In this document: piece by piece, positions 8,365 to 16,790 of the stretch | How the letters are laid out: each line of letters begins with the position of its first letter | How positions within the stretch are numbered: position 1 is the first letter of the stretch | Assembly: GCF_900115115.1 (NCBI RefSeq) | Contig: NZ_FOVI01000001.1 | Coordinates: 186,001-250,000 of the forward strand | Direction of reading: 5' to 3' | Length of the DNA stretch: 64,000 nt | DNA from: Paenimyroides ummariense | Lineage (GTDB): Bacteria; Bacteroidota; Bacteroidia; Flavobacteriales; Flavobacteriaceae | The notes under the pieces: generated by a model | Database searches by the model: none | Told to the model about the DNA's origin: nothing | What the model saw: only the letters and a program-made list of their open reading frames with translations | Translations under genes and position numbers: made by a program

Positions 8365-10408
8365 ATACAGGAACTTTTATCATATCTATTTGAAAATCTA
8401 ATAACTGTTTTTTAGATACAAACATTAATCTAGAATGTATATGCGGCAATAAACGTAAACAACTAAATAAAGTATTTAAACTGTCATCATTCCACGTATT
8501 TCCTTTTATGTATAAACTGTTATGATTAATGTAAGCTGTAACAATTTCTTTTAAATCATCGTTAATTGCTTCTTGATACAAAGGCAATTCTTCTACAACT
8601 TTAAGGTGCTTTTTATAAACTTCTTCGATGTTTTTTAAATCCTTTAAATGTTTATAAATTACATCTAAATTCAAATCGTGTTGTAAAAACTCAAGCTGTT
8701 TTTCTAGTTTTTGAGTTTCTTCAAATCCTAAATCGTACAACTTATCGCAATAAACATATATATCGTATAATTTTTGCCACTTTGGTAAAGCATCATTTAA
8801 TTTAGCTTGTTGCAAAAAAAAATGATAAATTTTTTCGTCGTGCACTTGTATTTTTGCCTCTAGCACTTCCTTTTCTTTATTCAAACCTTCTAGTAAATGT
8901 CCGGCTTGATTCTTTTTATATTTAACTCCATCAAAATCAAATGTCTTAATCACATGATCTTCAACGGTTAAAAATTTCAAATCATTAAAATCGGAACTTA
9001 AAGCATTATAAGAATTCACTAGCTCCATTACCTCATCAGAAAATAATTCTTCAAAAGTAAGTAAGGGATATACTTCTGAAATTTGAGAAGGTTCTAAGAT
9101 TGGGTTTTTGTAATTGTAATATCCATTATATTCTTTGTTAAATGTAACCGTTTTGTAATACGCTTTGTATGCGTTAAAAACCTCGTTTAAGTTTATTTGT
9201 TCTAAAGAACTATCTTCTAAATCATTATAAAACAAATCGGTTAGCTTTTCTTCTAAAATCGTTGTATTATCAAACAACACATTTGCTTCTACAATGTTCG
9301 GATTTTCTTTTTTGATATTTAATGTCTTAATTTTTTTGATACGTTCTCCGGTTGTTGGGTGTGATGCCCATTGATCTTTTATAATCAACCTACTTTTTTG
9401 ATATTGATCTATTTCTTCAATTGTAACTAACGGGTATCTACCTTTGAACTTTAAATTATTTAATTCTCCAAAAAACTGAAGAACATCTTTTTGCAATGAA
9501 AACAAGTTTGAAATCTTTTTCTTTTCTGCATACTGTTCATTAACGAACTCAATGACAGAATTATATGATTTATCTGCTAAATCCATTCTTAACAAAGAGT
9601 CAATCATAGTATCTGAGCCTACAATGTGGGTTGCTACAGCATCGGCATGAAATTCCATCTCACGTGATAATGATAAGTAACTTATATTTAAAATGTTGTA
9701 CAGTTTTTTTAAAACCCATTGAAAACCACGCATAATTACAATTGATATTAAAAAGGTTACCTTTAAAAAAATATGTCCGTTAGAAAACTTTTCAATACTA
9801 TTTTCAAACGAATTATTTTCATAAACAAGACTATATATCACACGATTACAATTGTAAACATAACTTCCCACTTTCATACTTCTTTGAGAAAAATGTCCAA
9901 ATTCATGTGCTAAAATCCCCTTTAATTCATCTTTTGTTGAAGCATTTACTAAAGCATAACCTATCATTAAATTTTTTCGAACAGGAAATAACATGCTCCA
10001 AAAAGATGAATTATAAAAAACCGATGCGTTTACTTGATCTGTAATAAATACTTTTTTAGGAACATCAGTTGCTACTTGTGCTGCTAATTCTTCTATAACC
10101 TGAAAAAGTTTTGGATGCTGTGCTTTTGTAATTTCACGCATTCCGTCTGTATTAGAAACAGATTTTTGAAAGATAAACTTAAAAAGAAATACAACCAAAA
10201 TAACTCCAGATGAAGCTATACCAAACGCTAATATCAGTGTTGTAAAATTAGGAGTGTGCTTTACAATTTGTACTGCCAAATATATAAGCAATGCAGCAAT
10301 TGCTAAACCTACAATAATTAGCAATAAAAAACTGACAAAAAATAGTACAATTGCCCAAATTGCTTTTTTAGCTTGTGCTTTAAAACTTGAAGAAACTTCA
10401 ATATTCAT
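8363..10408 (-). CDS. Membrane-anchored M48 family zinc metallopeptidase
   Basis: Two long hydrophobic segments (about 17-47 and 57-80) open the 681-residue protein. The zinc site follows: HEFGH at 168-172 (H168, H172, catalytic E169), with the third ligand E252 in SREMEFHAD. A further hydrophobic stretch lies at about 213-228. M48 enzymes of this type (HtpX/Oma1-like) degrade membrane or envelope proteins. The ~400-residue C-terminal region is helical and charged, with no motif I recognise. It appears to be monocistronic, flanked on both sides by the same hairpin. Confidence 0.88.
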   Translation of the reverse strand: MNIEVSSSFKAQAKKAIWAIVLFFVSFLLLIIVGLAIAALLIYLAVQIVKHTPNFTTLILAFGIASSGVILVVFLFKFIFQKSVSNTDGMREITKAQHPKLFQVIEELAAQVATDVPKKVFITDQVNASVFYNSSFWSMLFPVRKNLMIGYALVNASTKDELKGILAHEFGHFSQRSMKVGSYVYNCNRVIYSLVYENNSFENSIEKFSNGHIFLKVTFLISIVIMRGFQWVLKKLYNILNISYLSLSREMEFHADAVATHIVGSDTMIDSLLRMDLADKSYNSVIEFVNEQYAEKKKISNLFSLQKDVLQFFGELNNLKFKGRYPLVTIEEIDQYQKSRLIIKDQWASHPTTGERIKKIKTLNIKKENPNIVEANVLFDNTTILEEKLTDLFYNDLEDSSLEQINLNEVFNAYKAYYKTVTFNKEYNGYYNYKNPILEPSQISEVYPLLTFEELFSDEVMELVNSYNALSSDFNDLKFLTVEDHVIKTFDFDGVKYKKNQAGHLLEGLNKEKEVLEAKIQVHDEKIYHFFLQQAKLNDALPKWQKLYDIYVYCDKLYDLGFEETQKLEKQLEFLQHDLNLDVIYKHLKDLKNIEEVYKKHLKVVEELPLYQEAINDDLKEIVTAYINHNSLYIKGNTWNDDSLNTLFSCLRLLPHIHSRLMFVSKKQLLDFQIDMIKVPV

Positions 10409-10460
10409 AATTATGTTTTTATTAGAACACTAAAGTAAAACTAAAATTATTATAAACAAA

Positions 10461-10486
10461 AAAGCATCTCAATTGAGATGCTTTTT
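10461..10486 (-). terminator. Terminator of the cytochrome c gene
   Basis: GCATCTCAATTGAGATGC is a perfect 18-nt palindrome flanked by A- and T-tracts. It sits directly after the cytochrome stop codon and differs by one base from the hairpin at 8344-8361. Confidence 0.75.
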
Positions 10487-10487
10487 G

Positions 10488-10892
10488 CTATTTAATGGTA
10501 CTCATCATGTAAGCTTCTAATGATTTTATTTCTTCGTCGCTCATTGTTTTTAAAATGGCAAAATTGGTTTCCATAACGTTGTATTGTGACGGATCTACAA
10601 TAGGATCGGCTTTTTTACGTAAAAACGCAACCATGTCGCCGTTTTGTTCTTTGTAAATTTTTGCAATATCTTTTACACTTGGACCGATAACCTTTTTATC
10701 TACTTTATGACAAGAAAAACAAGCCGCCTTGTTACTTTCAAACAACTCTTTTCCATCTGCAACCAATTGATCTTCGGGACTTAATTTTTCTGCAACATTT
10801 TCAGGATACAATGCTTCTTTTTTCTCTTCTTTCTTTCCGCAAGAAGTAAATAGTATGGTTGATAAAATACCTGAAAATAATATTTTTTTCAT
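10488..10892 (-). CDS. c-type cytochrome lipoprotein
   Basis: The 134-residue product has a lipoprotein signal ending in LFTSC (C18), a Lys/Glu-rich linker, and one heme-binding motif CFSCH (C58, C61, H62). Methionines in the C-terminal part (VMETNF, MSDEE) offer the axial ligand. It should be a small periplasm-facing electron carrier anchored by lipid. An ATG six codons upstream exists, but MKKILFSG is the normal start of such signals, so 10892 was chosen. The downstream hairpin and the gap upstream make it monocistronic. Confidence 0.88.
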   Translation of the reverse strand: MKKILFSGILSTILFTSCGKKEEKKEALYPENVAEKLSPEDQLVADGKELFESNKAACFSCHKVDKKVIGPSVKDIAKIYKEQNGDMVAFLRKKADPIVDPSQYNVMETNFAILKTMSDEEIKSLEAYMMSTIK

Positions 10893-10997
10893 TGTTGTTA
10901 GTTTTTGCAAAGGTAAGAAAACGTAAAAGTTTACAGAAACTTTAAAAGCATTACTAACTAATTTTTAACTATTTTTATAAATGCAAGATTAATAAAG

Positions 10998-12980
10998 ATG
11001 GACAGATTACACGATTTAGAAACAAGGCTGAAAATTTATGAAGATTGTTATTATTTTGAACGAAATGAAAAAGGTTCTGTTTCTCATATTGAGTTTTTTG
11101 ATCCTGAATATGGCGAATTCCCTGCATTAGATTCAAATGTTTTAGAAGCTTTATCAAACTATACTGAATTAAAATCAATTACAATTAATATTAATAATTA
11201 TGTTTTAAAAGATTTATCTTCCCTTAGACTTTTGAAAAAGCTAAAAAAAATTGATATTGAAGATGGTCAATGTGATATTGATGACATAGGTGTTTTTTCT
11301 GAATTGAAAGATTTAGAGGTTATAAGTTTTTATGGTTCAAAAATAACAGATTTAAATCCGTTAAAATATTTATCAAAACTAAAATCAATCGTGATTTACG
11401 GGAGCTGTATTGAAGATATTACACCGTTATCAAACCTAGAATCTCTTGAAATATTATCCTTAAATCAGGCTAATATTAAAGATATTACACCAATTACTCA
11501 TTTAAAAAATCTTAAATCTTTAGCACTTAACAAAAACAAAATATCAGATATTTCTATATTAGAAAATCATCTTAATTTAAATCATTTGGATTTAAGTGCT
11601 AATAAAATTGAAGACATTTCCGCATTAAAACATCTAAATAATCTAACAAATATTGGACTTTCTCATAACAAAATTAAAGAAGTATCAGCACTAAAAGGAA
11701 AAGAAAATCTAAACTATTTGAATATACAAAACAATCAGATAAACAATATTTTTTTTCTGAATGATTGCATAAAATTAAATTGGTTAATTATTTCCGATAA
11801 CCCAATTCAAAAAATCAAACCAGTAACCGAGTTAACCGAATTAAGAACTTTACAAGCCGATAATATGAAAGCTGATGATTTGGGCAAAGATAAATTTAAG
11901 TCCGATTTGCATTGGTTGTCTTTGTCGAATTGTGCTATTGAAAATATTCAATTTCTTGAAAGTTTAAAGAATTTACAAGTATTAAATCTTAACGACAATC
12001 GAATTTCTGATGTTTCTGTATTATCGAATTTTCCTCAATTAAGAAATGTGTTGCTTAAAAATAATAATGTAGAAAAACCGTTACCTCTACCTGTAAGCTT
12101 TTATTATGGCTTGCAAGAATTAGATTTACGGGGCAATCCTTTTGCCGGAAAATTTTATGAGAAATATTCCGGCATTTTTTCAATTAGCGGGGAAAAAATT
12201 GAAGAACATTTTTCTCTGAAAGATTATAATGAAACCGTAGGTAAATACTTTTTTGAACAACAGCAATATGATGAAGCATTGGCAATTTATTATTACAACC
12301 GTTCGGACATAGAAGCATTGGAAATCTACATAAACAAATTTACAGCAACATCCAAAAATGATTTATTCCATCTGCGTTATTACTTCTCAAAAATAGTTAA
12401 TATTCTTGCTTTACGAAAAGCCGAAGATTCAGAGAACTTAAGAAAAATTGTAAAAGCATTGCATAAAAAAATACGCAACTTAAATATATTTGAAAAAATT
12501 GAATTTTCAACAGCTTTGTCTTCAGGAACACCGCGTTTTTCATTCCATTTGAAGAACTCTTACAAAACCTATGAACTCTATGATAAAGATAAAAACACAG
12601 AAAATGCAGATGCTGAAATCTATTATGCCTTAAATTCTTATATTCAAAAAGAGAATTTAATGGAAGTACTCTATCATCTTAAAAAGTTAAATGAATTAGA
12701 TTCTCCGTTTTATTACAAATTATATGATGAGATAAAAGAATGTTTAAGAAGCAGGTTTTCTGGTTCCGAAAGCGACAGAGAACAATATAATAAGTATATG
12801 GATTTGCTAGATAACATAGAGAACGCTGATATTCCTGTCCCTGACTTGAAATATGTATCAAACTATAATGAGTCAAAAAATTATAAAGAAAAAAGTATCC
12901 TTCAAAGATATGGAAGATACTTTTGGTTAGTATTTCTTATATTATTACTTATTGATAGGATTGTGAGGTCAGCAAAATAG
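10998..12980 (+). CDS. SDS22-type leucine-rich repeat protein with C-terminal membrane anchor
   Basis: Roughly a dozen 22-residue leucine-rich repeats run from about residue 50 to 380 with the bacterial/SDS22 pattern LxxLxLxxNxIxDIxxL. A ~250-residue helical region with TPR-like character (YFFEQQQYDEALAIYYYN) follows. The final 20 residues are a hydrophobic segment plus a basic tail (about 640-660). There is no signal peptide, so the repeats probably face the cytoplasm, with the protein held by a C-terminal anchor. Its last 32 bp overlap the 3' end of hemB on the other strand. The function is unknown; LRRs of this type bind proteins. Confidence 0.8.
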   Translation: MDRLHDLETRLKIYEDCYYFERNEKGSVSHIEFFDPEYGEFPALDSNVLEALSNYTELKSITININNYVLKDLSSLRLLKKLKKIDIEDGQCDIDDIGVFSELKDLEVISFYGSKITDLNPLKYLSKLKSIVIYGSCIEDITPLSNLESLEILSLNQANIKDITPITHLKNLKSLALNKNKISDISILENHLNLNHLDLSANKIEDISALKHLNNLTNIGLSHNKIKEVSALKGKENLNYLNIQNNQINNIFFLNDCIKLNWLIISDNPIQKIKPVTELTELRTLQADNMKADDLGKDKFKSDLHWLSLSNCAIENIQFLESLKNLQVLNLNDNRISDVSVLSNFPQLRNVLLKNNNVEKPLPLPVSFYYGLQELDLRGNPFAGKFYEKYSGIFSISGEKIEEHFSLKDYNETVGKYFFEQQQYDEALAIYYYNRSDIEALEIYINKFTATSKNDLFHLRYYFSKIVNILALRKAEDSENLRKIVKALHKKIRNLNIFEKIEFSTALSSGTPRFSFHLKNSYKTYELYDKDKNTENADAEIYYALNSYIQKENLMEVLYHLKKLNELDSPFYYKLYDEIKECLRSRFSGSESDREQYNKYMDLLDNIENADIPVPDLKYVSNYNESKNYKEKSILQRYGRYFWLVFLILLLIDRIVRSAK

Positions 12981-13956
12981 CCGCTTCTTTAGCAAAATAC
13001 GTCGATATTAAACTTGCACCAGCACGTTTAATACACATTAATTGTTCCATCATAATTTTATCGTGATCTAACCAACCTTTTTCTGCGGCTGCTTTAATCA
13101 TCGCATATTCGCCTGATACATGAAAAACAGTAACGGGAATATTCACGGCATTTTTAACTTCGCGTACAATATCCAGATAAGCAATTCCGGGTTTAACCAT
13201 CACCATATCGGCGCCTTCTTCGGCATCCCAAACAGCTTCTTTAATAGCTTCAATTCGGTTTGCGTAATCCATTTGGTATGTTTTTTTGTCCTTAGGCACA
13301 ACTTCACCAGTTTCTTTTGGAGCTGAATCTAATGCATCGCGAAACGGCCCGTAGAATGCCGATGCATATTTAGCCGAATAGCTCATGATTCCCACATTTG
13401 TGAATCCGGCAGCATCTAAACCTTGGCGTAAACGCAACACACGACCGTCCATCATATCGCTTGGTGCCACAAAATCGGCTCCGGCTTCTGCATGCGAAAC
13501 CGCCATTTTCACCAAAGCTTCAACCGTAGCATCGTTTTCTATATCTCCGTTTTTTATAATCCCATCATGACCGTAAATTGAATACGGATCTAAAGCTACA
13601 TCGGGCATTACAATCATTTCGGGACACGCTTTTTTAATGGCTTTAATTGCTTGCTGCATTAATCCGTTTGGGTTCCAAGCTTCTTTTCCGGTATTATCTT
13701 TTAACGATTCATCTACTTTTACATAAATATTCACGGCACGAATTCCCAATGCAAAAAGTTCTTTTACTTCTTCTATCGTTAAATCAATCGATCTGCGAAA
13801 AATTCCGGGCATCGACGGTATTTCTACTTTTATATTTTCGCCTTCGGCAATAAACATCGGAAACATAAAATCGCTTGGACTTAATGTTGTTTCGCTTACT
13901 AAACTTCTTATAGATTGGTTTTGTCTTAATCGTCTACCTCTGTGTAATGGAAACAT
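12949..13956 (-). CDS. hemB: Delta-aminolevulinic acid dehydratase (porphobilinogen synthase)
   Basis: This 335-residue enzyme condenses two 5-aminolevulinate to porphobilinogen. The Schiff-base lysines are K196 (SYSAKYASAFYGPF) and K255 (MVKPGIAYLD). The metal-loop segment reads DVALDPYSIYGHDG: the cysteines of zinc-type enzymes are replaced by A121, D123 and D131, so this is the Mg/K-responsive, zinc-independent type. It is the last gene of the leftward hem operon, 37 nt after a small lipoprotein gene, and overlaps the LRR gene tail-to-tail. Confidence 0.97.
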   Translation of the reverse strand: MFPLHRGRRLRQNQSIRSLVSETTLSPSDFMFPMFIAEGENIKVEIPSMPGIFRRSIDLTIEEVKELFALGIRAVNIYVKVDESLKDNTGKEAWNPNGLMQQAIKAIKKACPEMIVMPDVALDPYSIYGHDGIIKNGDIENDATVEALVKMAVSHAEAGADFVAPSDMMDGRVLRLRQGLDAAGFTNVGIMSYSAKYASAFYGPFRDALDSAPKETGEVVPKDKKTYQMDYANRIEAIKEAVWDAEEGADMVMVKPGIAYLDIVREVKNAVNIPVTVFHVSGEYAMIKAAAEKGWLDHDKIMMEQLMCIKRAGASLISTYFAKEAAILLTSQSYQ

Positions 13957-13993
13957 AATTTTTGTTATTAGTTGATAGTTTTAAGTTATTAGC

Positions 13994-14401
13994 TTAATAT
14001 ATATTTAAAACTTCTGTATGATCTTGTTTTGAATTAGTATATAGATTCTGTATAATGTATTGATTCCCGTAAAATACTAAAGAATCATTTTTATAAATTG
14101 AAATCTCTTTGTTGTGATCAAATTTAGGAACTCCATTTATACTAAATCCTAAACCAAACTCCTCATCTGGTTTTAATCTTAACTTCAATTTATAATTAAT
14201 TGTATCTAAACTTAAAATATCTTTCGCTGCTAGATCAAACATCAACGACCTCTTAATATTCGCACTATCAATATAAGATTCGTAATATGATGCTTCTACA
14301 ATTAAATCCTCTCCTGATTTATTTACAATTGAATATGTATTTAGATAATCACACCCTGTAAAAAGATTCATTATCAAAAAAAATAAAATATACTTTTTCA
14401 T
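13994..14401 (-). CDS. Small lipoprotein of unknown function in the hem operon
   Basis: The 135-residue product begins with a short hydrophobic signal ending in LFTGC (C17). The remainder is polar with alternating hydrophobic residues, suggesting a beta fold, and no known motif is visible. It lies 8 nt after the stop of the DUF4421 gene and 37 nt before hemB, in the same direction, so it is probably co-transcribed. Pairing with an outer-membrane-type protein hints at an envelope role. That is inference from position only. Confidence 0.6.
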   Translation of the reverse strand: MKKYILFFLIMNLFTGCDYLNTYSIVNKSGEDLIVEASYYESYIDSANIKRSLMFDLAAKDILSLDTINYKLKLRLKPDEEFGLGFSINGVPKFDHNKEISIYKNDSLVFYGNQYIIQNLYTNSKQDHTEVLNIY

Positions 14402-14409
14402 AACATCAA

Positions 14410-15348
14410 TTAAAACCCTATTCTTCGGGTTACATCATTATATAATTTTTTAAACTTTTTTGGTGGATCAAACCTGTATCCTACTGCTAATTTAACATCG
14501 GCAAACGAATCGTAGAACTCATTTTTTTCTTCTTCCTGAAAAAAGCTGGTGCTGTTGATTCCCAAATAGGTAAAAAACGAATCGGTGTTGTATCCCAACT
14601 TAATATTCATAGAAGCTTCGTACAACGGCGTTACCTCTTTATCTGCAATATTAATCCCCGCACCCAACAGCAAACCTGCCGAAACCAAAAACTTTTGACT
14701 GATAACCCAATTGTAATGGTACGACGGAGCTAACGAAAACGTGTACATATCGATATGCACATGATCTGGCGTGTCTTTAGACGTTAAATTGGTGTAGTAA
14801 ACCGAGAAATTTGGTACGAAACTACCCGCACTTTTTAGCTGCCACTGATTTTGATTGAAAATGGTTTTGTACGAAAATTTATCGTTGAATACATACGATG
14901 TGGTTCCGCCCAGTTTTGTAGATCGAAATCTTGGAAGATAAAATCGTTCCAAATGATTAAAATCTACAAAAAAACCTTTTTGATTGATGAATGTTACCGA
15001 TTGATACCATTTTTTGTAATTGAACCTAAAGCCCAGATTAAAATTATTCGATTCTAATTTTGAAGCATCGTTTTTCATGAAATTTGGCGTAAATCCAATC
15101 GAAACATCAATCATTTTATAACTTAAACCCGCAACCAGCCGTTGTTGTGTGTTGGGAATAAATTCGGCTTTGTATGAATCTGCACCGTCTTCATACGTCA
15201 TAAAAAAAGTGTTGGAACTGTTTTGATAGGTAATGCTTCCAACCATTTTTTCATTGTACGAAACCATATAAGGCTGCAAAGTGTCTTGTTGAGCCAAAAC
15301 ACGATTGCAACAAAAGCAGATAATACAAAACAGAATTAGTTTACCCAT
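14410..15348 (-). CDS. DUF4421 family outer-membrane beta-barrel-like protein
   Basis: The 312-residue protein has a signal peptide ending near VLAQQ, followed by alternating aromatic/polar strands. Segments such as GLSYKMIDVSIGFTP and NQKGFFVDF match what I recall of DUF4421. The C-terminus has strands rich in Tyr and Phe (VGYRFDPPKKF), as in outer-membrane barrels. Its start codon lies inside the last codons of hemF (13-nt overlap, different frame), which implies translational coupling with heme synthesis. No function is established for the family. Confidence 0.72.
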   Translation of the reverse strand: MGKLILFCIICFCCNRVLAQQDTLQPYMVSYNEKMVGSITYQNSSNTFFMTYEDGADSYKAEFIPNTQQRLVAGLSYKMIDVSIGFTPNFMKNDASKLESNNFNLGFRFNYKKWYQSVTFINQKGFFVDFNHLERFYLPRFRSTKLGGTTSYVFNDKFSYKTIFNQNQWQLKSAGSFVPNFSVYYTNLTSKDTPDHVHIDMYTFSLAPSYHYNWVISQKFLVSAGLLLGAGINIADKEVTPLYEASMNIKLGYNTDSFFTYLGINSTSFFQEEEKNEFYDSFADVKLAVGYRFDPPKKFKKLYNDVTRRIGF

Positions 15349-16241
15349 TGGCGCGGTTTGGTTAATACTTCTACTAATTTTTCTTCTACTGAACCAACTT
15401 CGGGCTTATGATCGTAAATCCACTGAACATGTGGTGGCAAACTCATTAAAATACTTTCTATTCTACCGTTTGTTTTTAATCCGAACAAAGTTCCTTTATC
15501 GTGCACCAAATTGAATTCTACATATCTACCTCGACGAATTTCCTGCCAAGTTCGGTTTTCATCCGTGTAAGGTAATTCTTTTCTTTTATTGACAATTGGT
15601 ACATAAGCCTGCGTAAAACTATTGCCAAGTTCGGTTACAAAATTGTACCAGTCTTCCATTGATTGATTTTCGGTTGCCTTGCAATAATCAAAAAACAATC
15701 CGCCAATTCCGCGAGCTTCATTTCTGTGTGAGTTCCAAAAATACTCATCGCATTGCTTTTTGTATTTAGGATAAAAATCGGAATTATGTTTATCGCAAGC
15801 TGTTTTACATACCTGATGAAAATGTTTGGCGTCTTCTTCAAACAAATAATACGGCGTTAAATCTTGCCCACCACCAAACCAACTGTTAATTACATTTCCG
15901 TTCTCACCATACATTTCAAAATAGCGCCAGTTGGCATGAACCGTAGGAACCATAGGACTTTTAGGATGAATAACCATACTTAATCCGCAAGCAAAAAAAT
16001 CGGCTTCGCCTACATTGAACATCTTTTGCATACTTTCTGGCAATTTGCCATGTACAGCCGAAATATTTACGCCACCTTTTTCAAAAACATTTCCGTTTTC
16101 AATCACTCGGGTTCTTCCGCCACCGCCTTCCGGGCGTTCCCAAAGGTCTTCACGAAATTTTGCGTTGCCGTCAGCATCTTCTAATGCTTTACAAATTTGA
16201 TCTTGTAGATTTTGAATGTAGGTATAAAATTTATCTTTCAT
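15336..16241 (-). CDS. hemF: Oxygen-dependent coproporphyrinogen III oxidase
   Basis: This 301-residue enzyme decarboxylates coproporphyrinogen III to protoporphyrinogen IX using O2. The family signatures are clear: DLWERPEGGGGRTRV near the N-terminus, NISAVHGKLP, VHANWRYFE, WFGGGQDLTPYYL, and GRYVEFNLVHDKGTLFGL with GRIESILMSLPP at the end. Full length. The presence of the aerobic enzyme fits an oxygen-respiring host with complex I. It is followed by an overlapping DUF4421 gene and preceded by a REPIN-like repeat. Confidence 0.98.
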   Translation of the reverse strand: MKDKFYTYIQNLQDQICKALEDADGNAKFREDLWERPEGGGGRTRVIENGNVFEKGGVNISAVHGKLPESMQKMFNVGEADFFACGLSMVIHPKSPMVPTVHANWRYFEMYGENGNVINSWFGGGQDLTPYYLFEEDAKHFHQVCKTACDKHNSDFYPKYKKQCDEYFWNSHRNEARGIGGLFFDYCKATENQSMEDWYNFVTELGNSFTQAYVPIVNKRKELPYTDENRTWQEIRRGRYVEFNLVHDKGTLFGLKTNGRIESILMSLPPHVQWIYDHKPEVGSVEEKLVEVLTKPRQWVN

Positions 16242-16257
16242 GGTTTGTAGTGTTTAG

Positions 16258-16330
16258 TCCTGCAAGGTCTTGATGACCTTGTAGGTCTGATTATTATTGA
16301 TACCTACAAGGTTTTTTAAACCTTGCAGGA
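16258..16330. repeat. REPIN-like inverted doublet, copy 1
   Basis: Two ~29-nt imperfect palindromes lie in opposite orientation around a 15-nt spacer: 16258-16286 (TCCTGCAAGG...CCTTGTAGGT) and 16302-16330 (ACCTACAAGG...CCTTGCAGGA). Each unit has one conserved asymmetry (GCAAGG on one arm, TGTAGG on the other). The GCAAGG arms face outward. It lies between hemF and the 119-codon unknown gene. Confidence 0.85.
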
Positions 16331-16335
16331 GTTTA

Positions 16336-16695
16336 TTATAACTTTCCAATCTTATTCATAATTTCAAACGAGAACATTTTACTTTCATTTTGTATGAATT
16401 GATACAGATGCTTTGCACGTTCTTTTATCAGCTGATTTGGTTGTTTTGGATCTAAACCTACTAAAATATCAGCTAGTTTCTCCATGTGTTCCCAAGGAAA
16501 CTGCAAATCGATCAATTGCTGAAAAAACAAGTTTTCTTCTTTTTCCAAAACATCGGTTTTAGACAATCCGGTTTCTTCTAAAGTTGTCCAAAATACAGCT
16601 TCGTTCCAATTTTCAGGTACAAACGTAATTCCCGAAAGCTTTTGCAGTATGGAATTTAAACGTTGTTCGGTTTCGTCTTTTTTACTTGTAAGCAT
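16336..16695 (-). CDS. Small cytoplasmic protein of unknown function
   Basis: The 119-residue product has no signal peptide or membrane segment and is predicted mostly helical. It includes an acidic N-terminal helix, FVPENWNEAVFWTTLEETGLS in the middle (this also looks helical), and a basic C-terminus. I recognise no family. It sits in the hem operon direction between two REPIN-like repeats, 5 nt from one and 15 nt from the other, and just downstream of the RAYT gene. It may be a resident of the operon separated from hemE by the transposase insertion. Confidence 0.55.
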   Translation of the reverse strand: MLTSKKDETEQRLNSILQKLSGITFVPENWNEAVFWTTLEETGLSKTDVLEKEENLFFQQLIDLQFPWEHMEKLADILVGLDPKQPNQLIKERAKHLYQFIQNESKMFSFEIMNKIGKL

Positions 16696-16710
16696 TTTAT
16701 TATTTTTTTA

Positions 16711-16787
16711 TCCTGCAAGGTCTTGGAGACCTTGTAGGTATTCAAAACTTTTTTCTTATACCTACAAGGTTTTTGAAACCTTGCAGG
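16711..16787. repeat. REPIN-like inverted doublet, copy 2, at the 3' end of the RAYT gene
   Basis: Units at 16711-16739 (TCCTGCAAGG...CCTTGTAGGT) and 16760-16787 (ACCTACAAGG...CCTTGCAGG) surround a ~20-nt AT-rich spacer. Sequence and polarity match copy 1. Its edge is only 3 nt beyond the RAYT stop codon. Confidence 0.87.
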
Positions 16788-16790
16788 TGT

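Noticed and set aside
16336..16695. 119-codon gene as a fragment of the RAYT transposase
   Set aside because: It has no HUH motif, no similarity to the transposase, and its own start and stop.
16258..16787. CRISPR array made of the palindromic repeats
   Set aside because: The units alternate in orientation, spacers are 15-20 nt or hold a gene, and no cas gene is near.
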